Source: Salipaludibacillus sp. LMS25 (GTDB taxonomy: Bacteria; Bacillota; Bacilli; Bacillales; Salisediminibacteriaceae). Taken from it: 64,000 nucleotides of DNA. The stretch lies in contig NZ_CP093299.1 in assembly GCF_024362805.1 (NCBI RefSeq), positions 186,001 through 250,000 on the forward strand, given 5' to 3'. The notes under the pieces are model-generated. The model did no database searches. It was given only the letters and a program-made list of their open reading frames with translations, and had not been told where the DNA came from. The position numbers and the translations under genes were made by a program. Positions 18,919 to 27,216 of the stretch are shown one piece after another. Position 1 is the first letter of the stretch, and each line of letters starts with the position of its first letter.

Positions 18919-19014
18919 ATAAAGCGCCCCTATAATCAGTGGGAGTTTTCGTTCTTCTCACACTGATTGATAGGTGAGTGAATCAGGACATGAGCGTCCG
19001 TTATCTGTGATAAA
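18919..19014 (+). repeat. Class B repeat lacking hairpin 2
   Basis: ATAAA at 18919-18923 and 19010-19014. Hairpin 1 (AATCAGTGGGAG ... CTCACACTGATT) is intact and the spacer GTGAATCAGGACATGAG is present. The arms of hairpin 2 are fused (GTCCGTTATCTGTGATAAA), consistent with deletion between CCGTTA-like and CGGTTA-like sequence. It abuts the ylbL terminator. Confidence 0.85.
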
Positions 19015-19016
19015 GA

Positions 19017-19059
19017 TAAAACACCTAAAAGCAACATAGTGAATGCTACTCTTAGGTGT
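19017..19059 (-). terminator. Intrinsic terminator of ylbL
   Basis: Minus-strand stem ACACCTAA / TTAGGTGT with inner AGTAGC / GTTGCT, followed by TTTTATC. It begins 5 nt after the ylbL stop. Confidence 0.82.
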
Positions 19060-19063
19060 AGCT

Positions 19064-20107
19064 TTAGGAGATAGATTCAAGATACTTTAAAGCATCCTCA
19101 AACGTATTAACTGGGACAATTTCCATATCTGTTCCAATCGATTCAGCTGCTTCTAAAGCTATTTCATAGTTTGACCCTTCCTCACTTTGTTCTGCTGGGG
19201 CGAAAAATATCTCGGCTCCCGCTTCATGTGACGCATAAACTTTTTGCTTAACCCCACCAATACGGCCTACATTACCGTGTTCATCAATAGATCCAGTACC
19301 TGCAATCTGGTGCCCCTTCGTAATATCCTCGTCAAGTAGTTGATTGTAAATTTCTAAAGAAAACATTAAGCCAGCTGAAGGCCCTCCAATTTGATCTGTA
19401 TCAATTGTGATTTCTGGTGTGTTAACTAATTCTCTATCCGTCCCTGGATTAATGATGCCAATTCCGCCCCTTTCCCCCTCTGGGTCAATCTCTTCTGGAA
19501 ATGGATCCACTTGCAATTCAACAGTGTATGTATCCCCTTCCCGTTCAAACGTGATTGGGACATTATCACCGATACTATACTGACCAAGCACATCAAACAA
19601 GGTCTCTATTTCTAAAACCTCTTCCCCATCAATAGCCACGATTCTATCTCCTACCTCGAGATTTCCTTCAGCAGCCATACCAGAAATGACGGATGTGACT
19701 AAAACACCATGATTTTCAAAATAGGCTTCTTTTCCTGCGTAATTATAAGCCACTATAACAGCCAATTCTTGAGAGCCTGTCATCATCATTAACTGTCTAT
19801 GGTGATACTCCTCATCCGTTTCTCCTTCAGGACGTACGTGTTCTTCCGGAATAAGTTCTCTTTTATCACTTGCTAATGCCCAAACATAATTAACTATATT
19901 TGCTTTTCCCATCCGGATGGTTGTTAACATAAACGTCCCTTCATAAGGGTTTCCATCTTCTACCTCAATCACTTCAGTCAAGATCTTCGCTTCACCAGGG
20001 ACCGAGAAATAATAAGGCAATTGAACGAAGTTAATAATGAATAAAATTCCGAACAAAACGAGCCATTTAAGCCAAGATTTTTTAGTTGTATAGGTTGTTT
20101 CTCTCAT
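19064..20107 (-). CDS. ylbL: Membrane PDZ-Lon domain serine protease (YlbL, SepM-like)
   Basis: Membrane-anchored extracellular protease. One N-terminal membrane segment (about 13-31), a PDZ domain (about 120-205, with VLVTSVISGMAAEGNLEVGD) and a C-terminal Lon-type protease domain with the catalytic Ser in GGPSAGLMF (about 240-248) and Lys in GGVKQKVYASHEAG. No ATPase domain. At 347 residues it matches YlbL/SepM. YlbL in B. subtilis removes the division inhibitor YneA after DNA damage, so a similar role is likely. In B. subtilis ylbK lies between ylbJ and ylbL; it is missing here. Confidence 0.93.
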   Translation of the reverse strand: MRETTYTTKKSWLKWLVLFGILFIINFVQLPYYFSVPGEAKILTEVIEVEDGNPYEGTFMLTTIRMGKANIVNYVWALASDKRELIPEEHVRPEGETDEEYHHRQLMMMTGSQELAVIVAYNYAGKEAYFENHGVLVTSVISGMAAEGNLEVGDRIVAIDGEEVLEIETLFDVLGQYSIGDNVPITFEREGDTYTVELQVDPFPEEIDPEGERGGIGIINPGTDRELVNTPEITIDTDQIGGPSAGLMFSLEIYNQLLDEDITKGHQIAGTGSIDEHGNVGRIGGVKQKVYASHEAGAEIFFAPAEQSEEGSNYEIALEAAESIGTDMEIVPVNTFEDALKYLESIS

Positions 20108-20447
20108 TGATGAGCCCCCCGTTTAATGTTAGATCTAAATCAAGAAAATTAATGCTCGTCTTCTTAATTTAATGCCTTGTTATTATAACCTCGATTCTTA
20201 CAAACCGCTAATCATAACCCTCTTTATTATGTCACGCTTAGATAAGCGCTATAGCCTTACAAATTCATGTATACGAGCCTTCCTCAAAACTATGCCTATA
20301 ACTAGACTAACTAACAGCCCATCTCACACTTATTTAAGTGTTTTCAGGTCTAAAACTTTTATAATGCGTATAGTTATAGATGGACAAGTATTTTCCACGC
20401 TAGAGATTAACGTCATTAGAATTCCGGCCAGATAAAGGAGGCTTCGC
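20108..20447. other. Divergent intergenic region ylbL / ylbJ
   Basis: 340 nt between divergent genes, expected to hold both promoters. It is AT-rich; a short plus-strand frame here has no family resemblance or ribosome site. No riboswitch or repeat was found. The ylbJ ribosome site AAAGGAGG is at its right end. Confidence 0.5.
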
Positions 20448-21686
20448 ATGGCTCGCCTTCAGTTTATAAGAACCGTCGTTTATGGAATAACTGCCAGCTT
20501 CTTAGCAGTGTGCTTTGTTATTTTTCCAAAAGAAGCATCAGAAGCTTCTGTAAGAGGTATGACAGTTTGGTGGGATATCGTTTTTCCTTCTCTCTTACCT
20601 TTCTTTATTTTATCTGAATTCTTAATTCGCTTTGGGGTAGTAACCTTCATTGGAATCCTACTCGAACCATTTATGCGTCCTCTATTCCGAGTTCCTGGTT
20701 CAGGTGGTTTTGTTTGGGCCATGGGTTTGGCTTCTGGTTTCCCTTCAGGAGCAAAATTGACTGTCCGGCTGTGGGAGGAAGGACACTTAACGAGAGAAGA
20801 AGGCGAACGTCTCGTCTCCTTTAGTAATGCATCTAATCCGTTATTTATTTTCGGTGCTGTAGCCGTAGGTTTCTTTCAAGATGTTGCCTTAGGCTTTCTC
20901 TTAGCTGCCTCCCATTACTTAGGCAATATACTCGTAGGATTTACCATGAGGTTTCACAAGTTAACTCCCTCAACAAAATCACATCAGACCCGATCCACTG
21001 TTTCGTTAAAGCAAGCGATTAAGAATATGCATTATGATCGCTTAAAGGATCAAGAACCCTTAGGAAAAATATTAGGTGACGCCGTTAACTCTTCCATGCA
21101 AACATTGCTTATGATTGGAGGGTTCATGATTTTTTTCTCCGTACTGAATGAAATTCTTGAGATCATCAGACTTACGGACATATTTGCCATAGTAACATCT
21201 TTTATGTTATCACTAGTTAACATGCCAAATGAGTTAAGTCCTGGTGTCATTGCTGGCCTTTTTGAAATTACCCTTGGCAGCCAACGTATCAGTGATGCTT
21301 CACAAGCCACCTTGATGCAACAAGCGATCGTTACTAGTTTTATATTAGCCTTCAATGGCTTTAGTGTGCAGGCCCAGGTCGCAAGTATTCTTTCGCATAC
21401 AGACATACGCTTTTTACCATTCTTTATAGCAAGATGTCTCCATGGGGTAATTTCAGCATTTTTAGCCTTTCTACTTTTTACACCTTTATACGTCGATAGG
21501 TTTTCACAACCCTCTTTATCTTTTTGGCAGAACACAAGTATTGATAAGCTAGCTTGGAGCTATGAAGCAGTTATCGCCTATTTCCAATGGCTCCAGCAAT
21601 ACGGAAGCCTTATGACAGCCCTATGCTTAATTGGCTGGCTTTTATGGTATATAACCCCAGAAATAGCCGACTTAAAGAGAGAGTAA
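20448..21686 (+). CDS. ylbJ: Sporulation integral membrane protein YlbJ
   Basis: Polytopic mother-cell membrane protein required for spore cortex formation in B. subtilis (sigma-E regulon). The 412 residues contain about eight to nine membrane segments and the conserved gate-like motifs WWDIVFPSLLPFFILSE, GLASGFPSGAK and FSNASNPLFIFGAVAVGFF characteristic of YlbJ/SpoVV. Recent work on this family implicates it in dipicolinic acid transport across the outer forespore membrane. The ribosome site AAAGGAGG is strong. It converges on coaD. Confidence 0.94.
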   Translation: MARLQFIRTVVYGITASFLAVCFVIFPKEASEASVRGMTVWWDIVFPSLLPFFILSEFLIRFGVVTFIGILLEPFMRPLFRVPGSGGFVWAMGLASGFPSGAKLTVRLWEEGHLTREEGERLVSFSNASNPLFIFGAVAVGFFQDVALGFLLAASHYLGNILVGFTMRFHKLTPSTKSHQTRSTVSLKQAIKNMHYDRLKDQEPLGKILGDAVNSSMQTLLMIGGFMIFFSVLNEILEIIRLTDIFAIVTSFMLSLVNMPNELSPGVIAGLFEITLGSQRISDASQATLMQQAIVTSFILAFNGFSVQAQVASILSHTDIRFLPFFIARCLHGVISAFLAFLLFTPLYVDRFSQPSLSFWQNTSIDKLAWSYEAVIAYFQWLQQYGSLMTALCLIGWLLWYITPEIADLKRE

Positions 21687-21697
21687 TTTAAACCATT

Positions 21698-22174
21698 TCA
21701 GTTAAATTTCTCCCTTAACGCTCGTTCTACAGGAAGCGACACCATACTCGTTAAATCTGCTTGATATTTAGCCACTTCTTTTACGATACTTGAACTTAAA
21801 TGCGCATAATTAGCAGCTGTCATGATAAAGAAAGTGTCTACATTTTCATTTAATTGACGATTAACAGTCGCCATTTGCAGCTCGTACTCAAAGTCAGCCA
21901 CCGTTCTTAGTCCTTTAATTATCACACTAGCTTTATGCTCACTTGCAAAATCCATTAATAAACCATTGAAACTGGCTACCTCCACATTTTTAAGCGTACT
22001 AGTCGATTCTTCAATTAATTGCATTCGTTCCTTAACAGAAAATAACGGTTTTTTTTGTTGATTATGTAAAACAGCGACAATTACTCGATCAAACATCTTA
22101 GAGCTTCGAGAGATAACATCAAGATGGCCTAATGTCACGGGATCAAAGCTTCCTGGCACTACAGCATTACGCAT
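21698..22174 (-). CDS. coaD: Phosphopantetheine adenylyltransferase CoaD
   Basis: Transfers AMP from ATP to 4'-phosphopantetheine, the penultimate step of CoA synthesis. The 158-residue protein begins MRNAVVPGSFDPVTLGHLDV with the nucleotidyltransferase TxGH motif (about 15-18), followed by KGLRTVADFEYELQM and the terminal SSSIVKEVA signature. The start ATG shares one base with the rsmD stop (TAATG), so translation is coupled. Gene pair rsmD-coaD is widely conserved. Confidence 0.97.
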   Translation of the reverse strand: MRNAVVPGSFDPVTLGHLDVISRSSKMFDRVIVAVLHNQQKKPLFSVKERMQLIEESTSTLKNVEVASFNGLLMDFASEHKASVIIKGLRTVADFEYELQMATVNRQLNENVDTFFIMTAANYAHLSSSIVKEVAKYQADLTSMVSLPVERALREKFN

Positions 22175-22743
22175 TATATCCTCTCCTCAGATGCTAGAGA
22201 TTTAAATATTGAGACACTAGTATCTCCGTAGCGTTCTTCTTTTGTTTTTACAAAGGTTTGATAGCGATTATCTAATACCACTTTCGAACTATGCTCGGCA
22301 ACTATGTAACCACCTTGTAATAAAACATTATATTCATCTATAGATGCTAGTTCGTCTGCCAATGTTTGTTTTGCATAAGGTGGGTCTAGAAAAATCAAAT
22401 CAAACTGTCTTCCCTTTTTTCTAATGGCGTTTAAGGCTCGTTTCGCCTCATTTTTGTATACTTCTGCTTTTTCTAAACACGTAACCGTCTTTAAATTTGC
22501 ATAGATCGTTTCAATCGCTTTTCGATCTTTGTCTACAAATACAGCCTTTGACATACCTCTACTTAAGGCTTCAATCCCCATGGCGCCACTACCAGCATAA
22601 AGATCTAGCATAACACCTCCGTTGAAGTAAGGTCCAACCATATTAAATATAGCCTCTTTAACTTTATCAGTCGTAGGTCTTGTTGAATGTCCTGGAACAC
22701 TTTTTAAAGAGATCCCTTTTTGTTTTCCACTAATGACTCTCAT
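22174..22743 (-). CDS. rsmD: 16S rRNA (guanine-966-N2)-methyltransferase RsmD (YlbH)
   Basis: SAM-dependent methylation of G966 in 16S rRNA. The sequence begins MRVISGKQKG and RPTTDKVKEAIFNM, both family signatures. SAM motif VMLDLYAGSGAMGIEALSRG (about 46-65) and the catalytic DPPY (LIFLDPPYAKQ, about 117-127) are intact. Length 189 residues. Start ATG 22743 with AGGTG upstream; six further residues in frame back to a GTG at 22761 are unlikely. CoaD follows directly. Confidence 0.95.
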   Translation of the reverse strand: MRVISGKQKGISLKSVPGHSTRPTTDKVKEAIFNMVGPYFNGGVMLDLYAGSGAMGIEALSRGMSKAVFVDKDRKAIETIYANLKTVTCLEKAEVYKNEAKRALNAIRKKGRQFDLIFLDPPYAKQTLADELASIDEYNVLLQGGYIVAEHSSKVVLDNRYQTFVKTKEERYGDTSVSIFKSLASEERI

Positions 22744-22824
22744 ATTATTCACCTGTCTCACACAGATTTTTAATCCTATCCTATCATAAATCTAAGCTTT
22801 ATTGAAAATTTTGTATGCCGTTTC

Positions 22825-22853
22825 GTATAAAGCTCACTCTTTCGACCATAATA
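22825..22853 (+). promoter_or_regulatory. Possible sigma-F/sigma-G promoter of the csfG-like RNA
   Basis: GTATA at 22825-22829 and GACCATAATA at 22844-22853 resemble the forespore -35 (G-x-A-T-A/R) and -10 (GGNRANANTW) elements, with two mismatches in the -10 and spacing of 14 nt, which is short. Called mainly because it precedes the RNA candidate by the right distance. Confidence 0.4.
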
Positions 22854-22859
22854 TAACTA

Positions 22860-23010
22860 GCAGCATGTCATATCATGTTGCGGACAACCGCGGAGAAGAC
22901 TTACTTTTCCCCATAAGTTCTTCCTCCGGTTTCTCCTCTCCCATAGCCTTATAGCCAATGAAAATTGGCTAAATAAGGCAGCCTGTAGTTATCTGCTGCA
23001 GGCTTTTTTT
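22860..23010 (+). ncRNA. csfG: Probable CsfG sporulation small RNA
   Basis: In the 590-nt gap between ylbG and rsmD(ylbH) the plus strand carries three consecutive structures. A stem 22887-22930 pairs ACC, GGAG, AAGA and CTTA with TAAG, TCTT, CTCC and GGT, with small bulges. A second stem 22947-22978 is CCTTAT-AGCCAAT / ATTGGCT-ATAAGG with GAAA in the loop. A terminator 22980-23010 has AGCCTGTAG / CTGCAGGCT then eight T. A pyrimidine stretch TCTCCTCTCCC lies unpaired between the first two stems and is complementary to Shine-Dalgarno sequences. CsfG, a forespore RNA conserved in spore formers, occupies exactly the ylbG-ylbH gap in B. subtilis. Assignment rests on position, structure and promoter, not on an alignment. 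Confidence 0.72.
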
Positions 23011-23196
23011 ATTTATAGTGACACCTTTTCTCAAGCGTTTAGTTTGAAGGTCTTTCAAAAGAAGTTAACACGCCCATTACTCATTTTACTGTTTTCTCTG
23101 CACATGTAACAGGACAAGTAAATAAGACTCGCCAAAGGCGAGCCCAAAAAACGTACCAAAAAAACCACAAAAAGCAAGGTCATCATAGTTATAATC

Positions 23197-23306
23197 TTTA
23201 TCCCACTCTTAAGGGTCAGTAAAACCCCCACCTTAAAACTTAAGAAGGGCGAAAAGTTTAGGTGGGGGATGAAGGAACACTCCCACTGATTGAAGTTTAG
23301 CTTTAT
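23197..23306 (-). repeat. Class A repeat, inverted, internally deleted
   Basis: TTTAT at 23197-23201 and 23302-23306. Read on the minus strand: AAAGCTAAAC, CAATCAGTGGGAG, then directly CCCCCACCTAAAC ... AAGGTGGGGG and AAGAGTGGGATAAA. The right arm of hairpin 1 and the outer left arm of hairpin 2 are missing. Confidence 0.85.
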
Positions 23307-23333
23307 TTACTAATATCCAAAGAAAACAGACGG

Positions 23334-23609
23334 TTAAATCCCCATTTTGTAGTCGTCTTTTTTAGCTTTATCCGGGGTAGAGCTTTCGTATTCTGTCTTC
23401 AGCCAAGGCCTCATTGACTTAGAAACATCCTTAACAAAATGTAAAGAATTTAACCGCTGTATCGTTTCATCTGATTTCTCTTCATCGCAGTATAAGATCA
23501 CGTACTTCATTTTTTTGGAAACATAGTGGATATTCCCAAAACGTTTCAGCTGTTTTACTTGTTTTAAGGAATGGATCCATACTGCAAGGCCAACGCGATT
23601 AGCTACCAT
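23334..23609 (-). CDS. ylbG: YlbG family protein (UPF0298)
   Basis: A 91-residue conserved protein of Bacilli without known function. Recognised by GLAVWIHSLKQVKQLKRFGN at the N-terminus, HYVSKKMKYVILYCDEE, and the FVKDVSKSMRPWL motif (about 58-70). It has a ferredoxin-like length and pattern, but no catalytic residues can be identified. It lies 47 nt after ylbF, in the conserved ylbF-ylbG order. Confidence 0.9.
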   Translation of the reverse strand: MVANRVGLAVWIHSLKQVKQLKRFGNIHYVSKKMKYVILYCDEEKSDETIQRLNSLHFVKDVSKSMRPWLKTEYESSTPDKAKKDDYKMGI

Positions 23610-23656
23610 AGAAATATCCCCTTTTCTTCCAGTTAAATGTTACCTTGTAGGTCGTG

Positions 23657-24100
23657 TTAATTACATCCGCAACTTCCACCAGAACCACAGCCACCACTGC
23701 AACTTGAAGCCTGATCAAAAAAAGGATTGCCTGTAGGCACTTTAATAGCCTTTGATACAGAAAAAGCAATTGTCTGGCTTATTTCATTAAGCAAATCTTC
23801 CAGTTCTTTCTCTGCAACCTTATAGGCAGAAATGAGAGGATGCGTGTCCAATTTCCGCTTAAATTCCCTTACATCACGTGAAATTTCATGAAAATTCGGA
23901 TGGTACTTACCAAACCTCTGCACATCCTCATATTTCTCTTTAAGTGCTTGGAAGTCATGAATCATCGCTTGAGCTTCCTTATCGTGTTGCACATCTTGCT
24001 TTATTTGAATATAGTGTTGGAAAACATCCGAAGACACTATCATCTCACTAAATTGCTCTGCTTCTTGGAGAATATTAACGTCTGTTACTACTGTCGCCAT
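23657..24100 (-). CDS. ricF: YlbF / RicF, subunit of the RNase Y accessory (Y-) complex
   Basis: RicF with RicA (YmcA) and RicT (YaaT) forms a complex that binds Fe-S clusters and directs RNase Y cleavage of mRNAs, affecting competence, biofilm and sporulation. The 147 residues are mostly helical (coiled-coil about 10-110). The C-terminus is SCSGGCGSGGSCGCN, a cysteine-rich tail that contributes Fe-S ligands in this family. The start ATG 24100 has GGAGGTGG upstream. Confidence 0.93.
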   Translation of the reverse strand: MATVVTDVNILQEAEQFSEMIVSSDVFQHYIQIKQDVQHDKEAQAMIHDFQALKEKYEDVQRFGKYHPNFHEISRDVREFKRKLDTHPLISAYKVAEKELEDLLNEISQTIAFSVSKAIKVPTGNPFFDQASSCSGGCGSGGSCGCN

Positions 24101-24217
24101 AAGACCACCTCCACTTTGCTATTATAACATAAGAAGCAGAAAGATCATAAGGCGAGGCGATTTACCTTAAGTCCCCTCCAAAAACACCGTCGCTCACGAA
24201 ACATCTAGAAAAACAAA

Positions 24218-24251
24218 ACAGGTTCACTATTACTGATCTTGAACCTGTTTC
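24218..24251 (-). terminator. Terminator overlapping the end of ylbE
   Basis: Minus-strand stem AACAGGTTCA / TGAACCTGTT followed by TTGTTTTT. The left arm lies inside the last codons of ylbE (K-Q-V-Q), so the stop codon is in the loop. Confidence 0.85.
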
Positions 24252-24466
24252 ATCATGTCTATCATCATCATTGCCATTTGCATGTTTTTGTTAATTTGAT
24301 CTACTCTCTGAGGAAATGTTTTACCATAAAAGACTTTTGCCTGTTTTCTCATGTCATGCAAACTTTCTGGCTGGCGCCCAAGTCGTCGATACCAAATTGG
24401 GTTCAACCTCAAATAATGGTGTAACTGGGGATCCAACTTAATTTTATCCAATACGTCTTTTCGCAA
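24230..24466 (-). CDS. ylbE: YlbE-like protein
   Basis: A 78-residue conserved protein of spore formers. Typical features are LHHYLRLNPIWYRRLGRQPE (about 15-34), then FYGKTFPQRVDQINKNMQMA and a methionine-rich helix. Function is unknown. The start is TTG 24466 with AAGGGG upstream. It follows ylbD by 21 nt; both likely form one unit ending at the overlapping terminator. Confidence 0.88.
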   Translation of the reverse strand: MRKDVLDKIKLDPQLHHYLRLNPIWYRRLGRQPESLHDMRKQAKVFYGKTFPQRVDQINKNMQMAMMMIDMMKQVQDQ

Positions 24467-24487
24467 TGATAAGTTCCCCTTCCATTA

Positions 24488-24901
24488 TTAATCTTCTCTA
24501 AAAGAGAAGGGTGATTGCTGTTCTGGCGGTCCTTGTGTCGAATCTGGTGTTTGCTGTTGCCTAAATTGACTGACAAGTTCTTGAACAGATTGGACAACGG
24601 TACTAAATTGACCGAGATGGTGTTGGATATCATTTAAATTCATATTTTTTAACATATCGAGCACATCGATATTCGCGTCCTCTTCATTATCATCATCACC
24701 GGTCTTTTTTCCACTCTTCTCTTTTTCTTCACCGTCATTCAAATAGGATTCCCAAATGTCATCCTCTTCGCCAAAGAGCATCCATTCCTCGAAAATATCT
24801 TGCAACGTCTTTTCTCCTGCTTTCACGTCTCGAAGAACATGAGGGTTTTTTTTCACAAATATCTTAAACTGCTTCACATCTGGATGTAAGGATTGACTCA
24901 C
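24488..24901 (-). CDS. ylbD: YlbD-like putative spore coat protein
   Basis: A 137-residue acidic and glutamine-rich protein. The N-terminal HPDVKQFKIFVKKNPHVLRD and IFEEWMLFGEED (about 38-49) are the YlbD family signature. A low-complexity linker rich in D, E and K follows (about 58-80), and the C-terminus is Q/P rich. YlbD is listed as a coat protein in B. subtilis. The start is GTG 24901 with GGAAG nearby. It is upstream of ylbE in the same unit. Confidence 0.85.
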   Translation of the reverse strand: MSQSLHPDVKQFKIFVKKNPHVLRDVKAGEKTLQDIFEEWMLFGEEDDIWESYLNDGEEKEKSGKKTGDDDNEEDANIDVLDMLKNMNLNDIQHHLGQFSTVVQSVQELVSQFRQQQTPDSTQGPPEQQSPFSFRED

Positions 24902-24984
24902 CTTCCTTCACCTCTCAAACATAAGTCTATACTACATCATAGTAACGAAGAGGCGAGACGTGCGCCTATTTTTACTGGTGTAGA

Positions 24985-25144
24985 ATAAAGCTAAGCTTCA
25001 ATCAGTGGGGGGTTTTTGTTCTTCTCCCCCTGATTGTTGGTGAGTCAACCAGGACATTAGCGACCGTTAGCTCCCCACTCAATAACTATTACCTCTCCTC
25101 TCTTTTTTGAACAGGGGGCTTTACGGACGGTTATCCGTGATAAA
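24985..25144 (+). repeat. Class B repeat, complete, overlapping the 3' end of ylbC
   Basis: Starts ATAAAGCTAAGCTTCAATCAG (24985) and ends TTATCCGTGATAAA (25144). Hairpin 1 AATCAGGGGG-type stem and hairpin 2 (CCGTTAGCTCCCC ... GGGGGCTTTACGGACGG) are present. The last 24 nt encode, in antisense, the final residues and stop codon of ylbC. Confidence 0.9.
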
Positions 25145-26176
25145 ATTTTGTGTATAGTATTGGTTATAAACACCCACTCCTAGATGTGTAAATTCGTCAT
25201 TTAATATATTTAATCGATGCCCTTCACTGTTCATCCAGCCTTCTACTGCTTCAACGCTATCGGAATGGTGGGCAGCAATATTTTCTGCTGCTGATAAATA
25301 AGCAATCTCATCCTGATTTAGTCGATCACCTAAAGATCCTGTCTCAGGAGAAGTGTGCGAAAAGTAATCCTGTTCTGACATATCGTGACTATGTCCGTAC
25401 GCTGTAACTGCAACCTCTTCGTGCCATTCAAGGCGGTTTAAGTCGTGTTTCTTCCTTATCTGATTAGTTAAATCGAAAATTTGTCGTGCCAGCCCTTCTT
25501 CCCATGCCCTATTATCTTCATTAGATAAGTTCTCAACATCAGGTAAATCTCCGCTATACGTAAGTGAGTATGGCCTTTGAACGAGTAACACGTCTTCAGT
25601 GGAGTAGCGTACTGATGAAAGTTTATTGTCTACCACATCGAAGTAAAACTGCCCCCATACATCATTTTCAATATGTGAGATAGGTCGTATAGCGACATCT
25701 CTTTCAGTTAACTCAAACGTATATCTCCCTGTCGCTTCCTTTAATGACGCACTGAGTTCAAAGGAATAATAGTCATCAAGCTGCTCGTAACTATCTCCAA
25801 TTGCCCCCTTACCTAAAGGAGCTCCTTCACTATTACTAAAGGCAGTTACAATTTTATCCTCACTGATGCCAAACTGCACATAGTAGTTTTCAAAATCGTA
25901 AATATACCATTCGTAACCATAAGGCGTCAAATCAATTCGCTTCGGCTCTCCAAAGCTATCTAACACTGTTTCTTTTTCTGCATTTATCCATTCATACAGT
26001 CGTGACTCATCTGTTGGAGGGGGCATGAGAGACTCATGCTCTTGAGGGGAATTAGACATTTCCTTAGTATCGTTAAAAAAAGGAAAATCCCCCACTTGTA
26101 AGGAACCTTCTAATAAGTAAAACGCTAATATAGAAACCATTACAATAGTAATGATCAGCCTTCTTACCGCTTTCAT
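25121..26176 (-). CDS. ylbC: Secreted CAP-domain protein (YlbC)
   Basis: A 351-residue exported protein. An uncleaved or signal-type membrane segment (about 5-24) is followed by a CAP-associated N-terminal domain (about 60-205) and a C-terminal CAP/SCP domain (about 228-345). The latter shows LFDLTNQIRKKHDLNRLEWHE-type spacing, HSHDMSEQDYFSHTSP, AAENIAAH and GWMNSEGHRLNIL. Corresponds to YlbC. The final residues I-T-D-N-R-P and the stop codon derive from the class B repeat, directly after the conserved YYTQNF end of the CAP fold, so function should be unaffected. Molecular role is unknown. Confidence 0.9.
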   Translation of the reverse strand: MKAVRRLIITIVMVSILAFYLLEGSLQVGDFPFFNDTKEMSNSPQEHESLMPPPTDESRLYEWINAEKETVLDSFGEPKRIDLTPYGYEWYIYDFENYYVQFGISEDKIVTAFSNSEGAPLGKGAIGDSYEQLDDYYSFELSASLKEATGRYTFELTERDVAIRPISHIENDVWGQFYFDVVDNKLSSVRYSTEDVLLVQRPYSLTYSGDLPDVENLSNEDNRAWEEGLARQIFDLTNQIRKKHDLNRLEWHEEVAVTAYGHSHDMSEQDYFSHTSPETGSLGDRLNQDEIAYLSAAENIAAHHSDSVEAVEGWMNSEGHRLNILNDEFTHLGVGVYNQYYTQNFITDNRP

Positions 26177-26556
26177 TCACTCACCTCGTTTTTCATTGCA
26201 AAGTAGATTCTGCTACATAACTTTACTATTCCTTCGTCTATAAATGCAACGAATTTGGCCATAACAAAAAAGTGCCCATATTTAACTAAGACACCTTAAT
26301 TCACTGGCATAGCCAATTAGGAAAGCACCCGCCTAGGGAAAGTTTGTCCCCTCTCCCAATAGCGTTCGGTTGTCCTCTTTCTGTTTGAAAGAGTTCCTTT
26401 TTGTTGGTGGATCTGCAAAGACTGTTTTATAAGTTCATTTCATAAAAGAAGAATGAGACATTGCCATTATTCCGTTACTTTCAACCATAGTTTTCAATCT
26501 AACTTATATAACACATCTAGACATCACTTCTAATTATCTTGAAACATGCTTATGAT
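26177..26556. other. Intergenic region upstream of ylbC
   Basis: About 380 nt without a coding frame of recognisable family. It should contain the ylbC promoter on the minus strand. No tRNA, riboswitch or repeat could be recognised. The class A repeat begins at its right end. Confidence 0.5.
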
Positions 26557-26714
26557 ATAAAGCTAAGCTTCAATCAGTGGGCGTTTTCCTTCATCCCCCA
26601 CTGATTGTTAGGTTAACTTATCGGACCTTTAGGGGCAGTTTATCCCCCTCCTAAACGTTTCGATCTTCTTACGTTTTGAGGTGGGGTTTTACTGCCCCTT
26701 AAGAGTGGGATAAA
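26557..26714 (+). repeat. Class A repeat, complete
   Basis: 158 nt from ATAAAGCTAAGC to GAGTGGGATAAA, with both hairpins intact. Its right pentamer (26710-26714) is contiguous with the T-tract of the ylbB terminator. Confidence 0.92.
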
Positions 26715-26741
26715 TAAAAAGGAGGACCTTTAAATCCTCCT
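26715..26741 (-). terminator. Intrinsic terminator of ylbB
   Basis: Minus-strand stem AGGAGGA / TCCTCCT with an 8-nt loop followed by TTTTTATTTATCC; 47 nt after the ylbB stop. The T-tract runs straight into the class A repeat. Confidence 0.87.
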
Positions 26742-26787
26742 AACTGATGGTGATCTTTAATCACTAACTACTCCCTAATAATCGATA

Positions 26788-27216
26788 TTAATGATGGTAT
26801 TGAGGCTGTTCAGATATTTCAGTAAGGGCGATCGCAGCTTGATGCTCTGTAGAAGTGTGGACAGCCAAGTCACCTAATGACACGATACCTATAAGCTTTT
26901 GTCCTTCAACAATCGGTAATCGGCGAATTTGCTTTTCTGCCATTAATTTAGCTGCTTCTTGGACATCCATGTCTGGTGTAGCTGTAAATAAATGATCACT
27001 CATAACTTCTTGAACAGATGTTGAACTAGGGCGTTCTTCAGCTACACCTCTTACAACAATATCTCGATCAGTGATCATACCTACAAGCTTTTCATTTTCA
27101 CATATAGGGATCGCACCTACATGATCTTGTTTCATTTTCATGGCTACCTCATAAACATTATTATTAGGTGTGCACGTATCAACATTGTCTGTCATAATAT
27201 CTCTCAAAATTGTCAC
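26788..27216 (-). CDS. ylbB: CBS-domain pair protein (YlbB)
   Basis: A 142-residue protein consisting of two CBS domains (about 7-60 and 73-127). Each shows the usual pattern (GAIPICENEKLVGMITDRDI; RRLPIVEGQKLIGIVSLGDL). Such pairs bind adenine nucleotides and act as energy or signal sensors. No fused effector domain is present. The start is GTG 27216 with AGGAGG 8 nt upstream. Matches YlbB by position next to the ylbA-like gene. Confidence 0.9.
   Translation of the reverse strand: MTILRDIMTDNVDTCTPNNNVYEVAMKMKQDHVGAIPICENEKLVGMITDRDIVVRGVAEERPSSTSVQEVMSDHLFTATPDMDVQEAAKLMAEKQIRRLPIVEGQKLIGIVSLGDLAVHTSTEHQAAIALTEISEQPQYHH

Noticed and set aside
20172..20435. 87-codon plus-strand frame in the ylbL-ylbJ gap
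   Set aside because: No ribosome site, no family resemblance, and it spans the expected divergent promoter region.
23128..23150. CTCGCC-AAA-GGCGAG hairpin as ylbG terminator
   Set aside because: The stem is only 6-7 bp with no proper T-tract in the minus-strand direction and lies about 190 nt from the ylbG stop.
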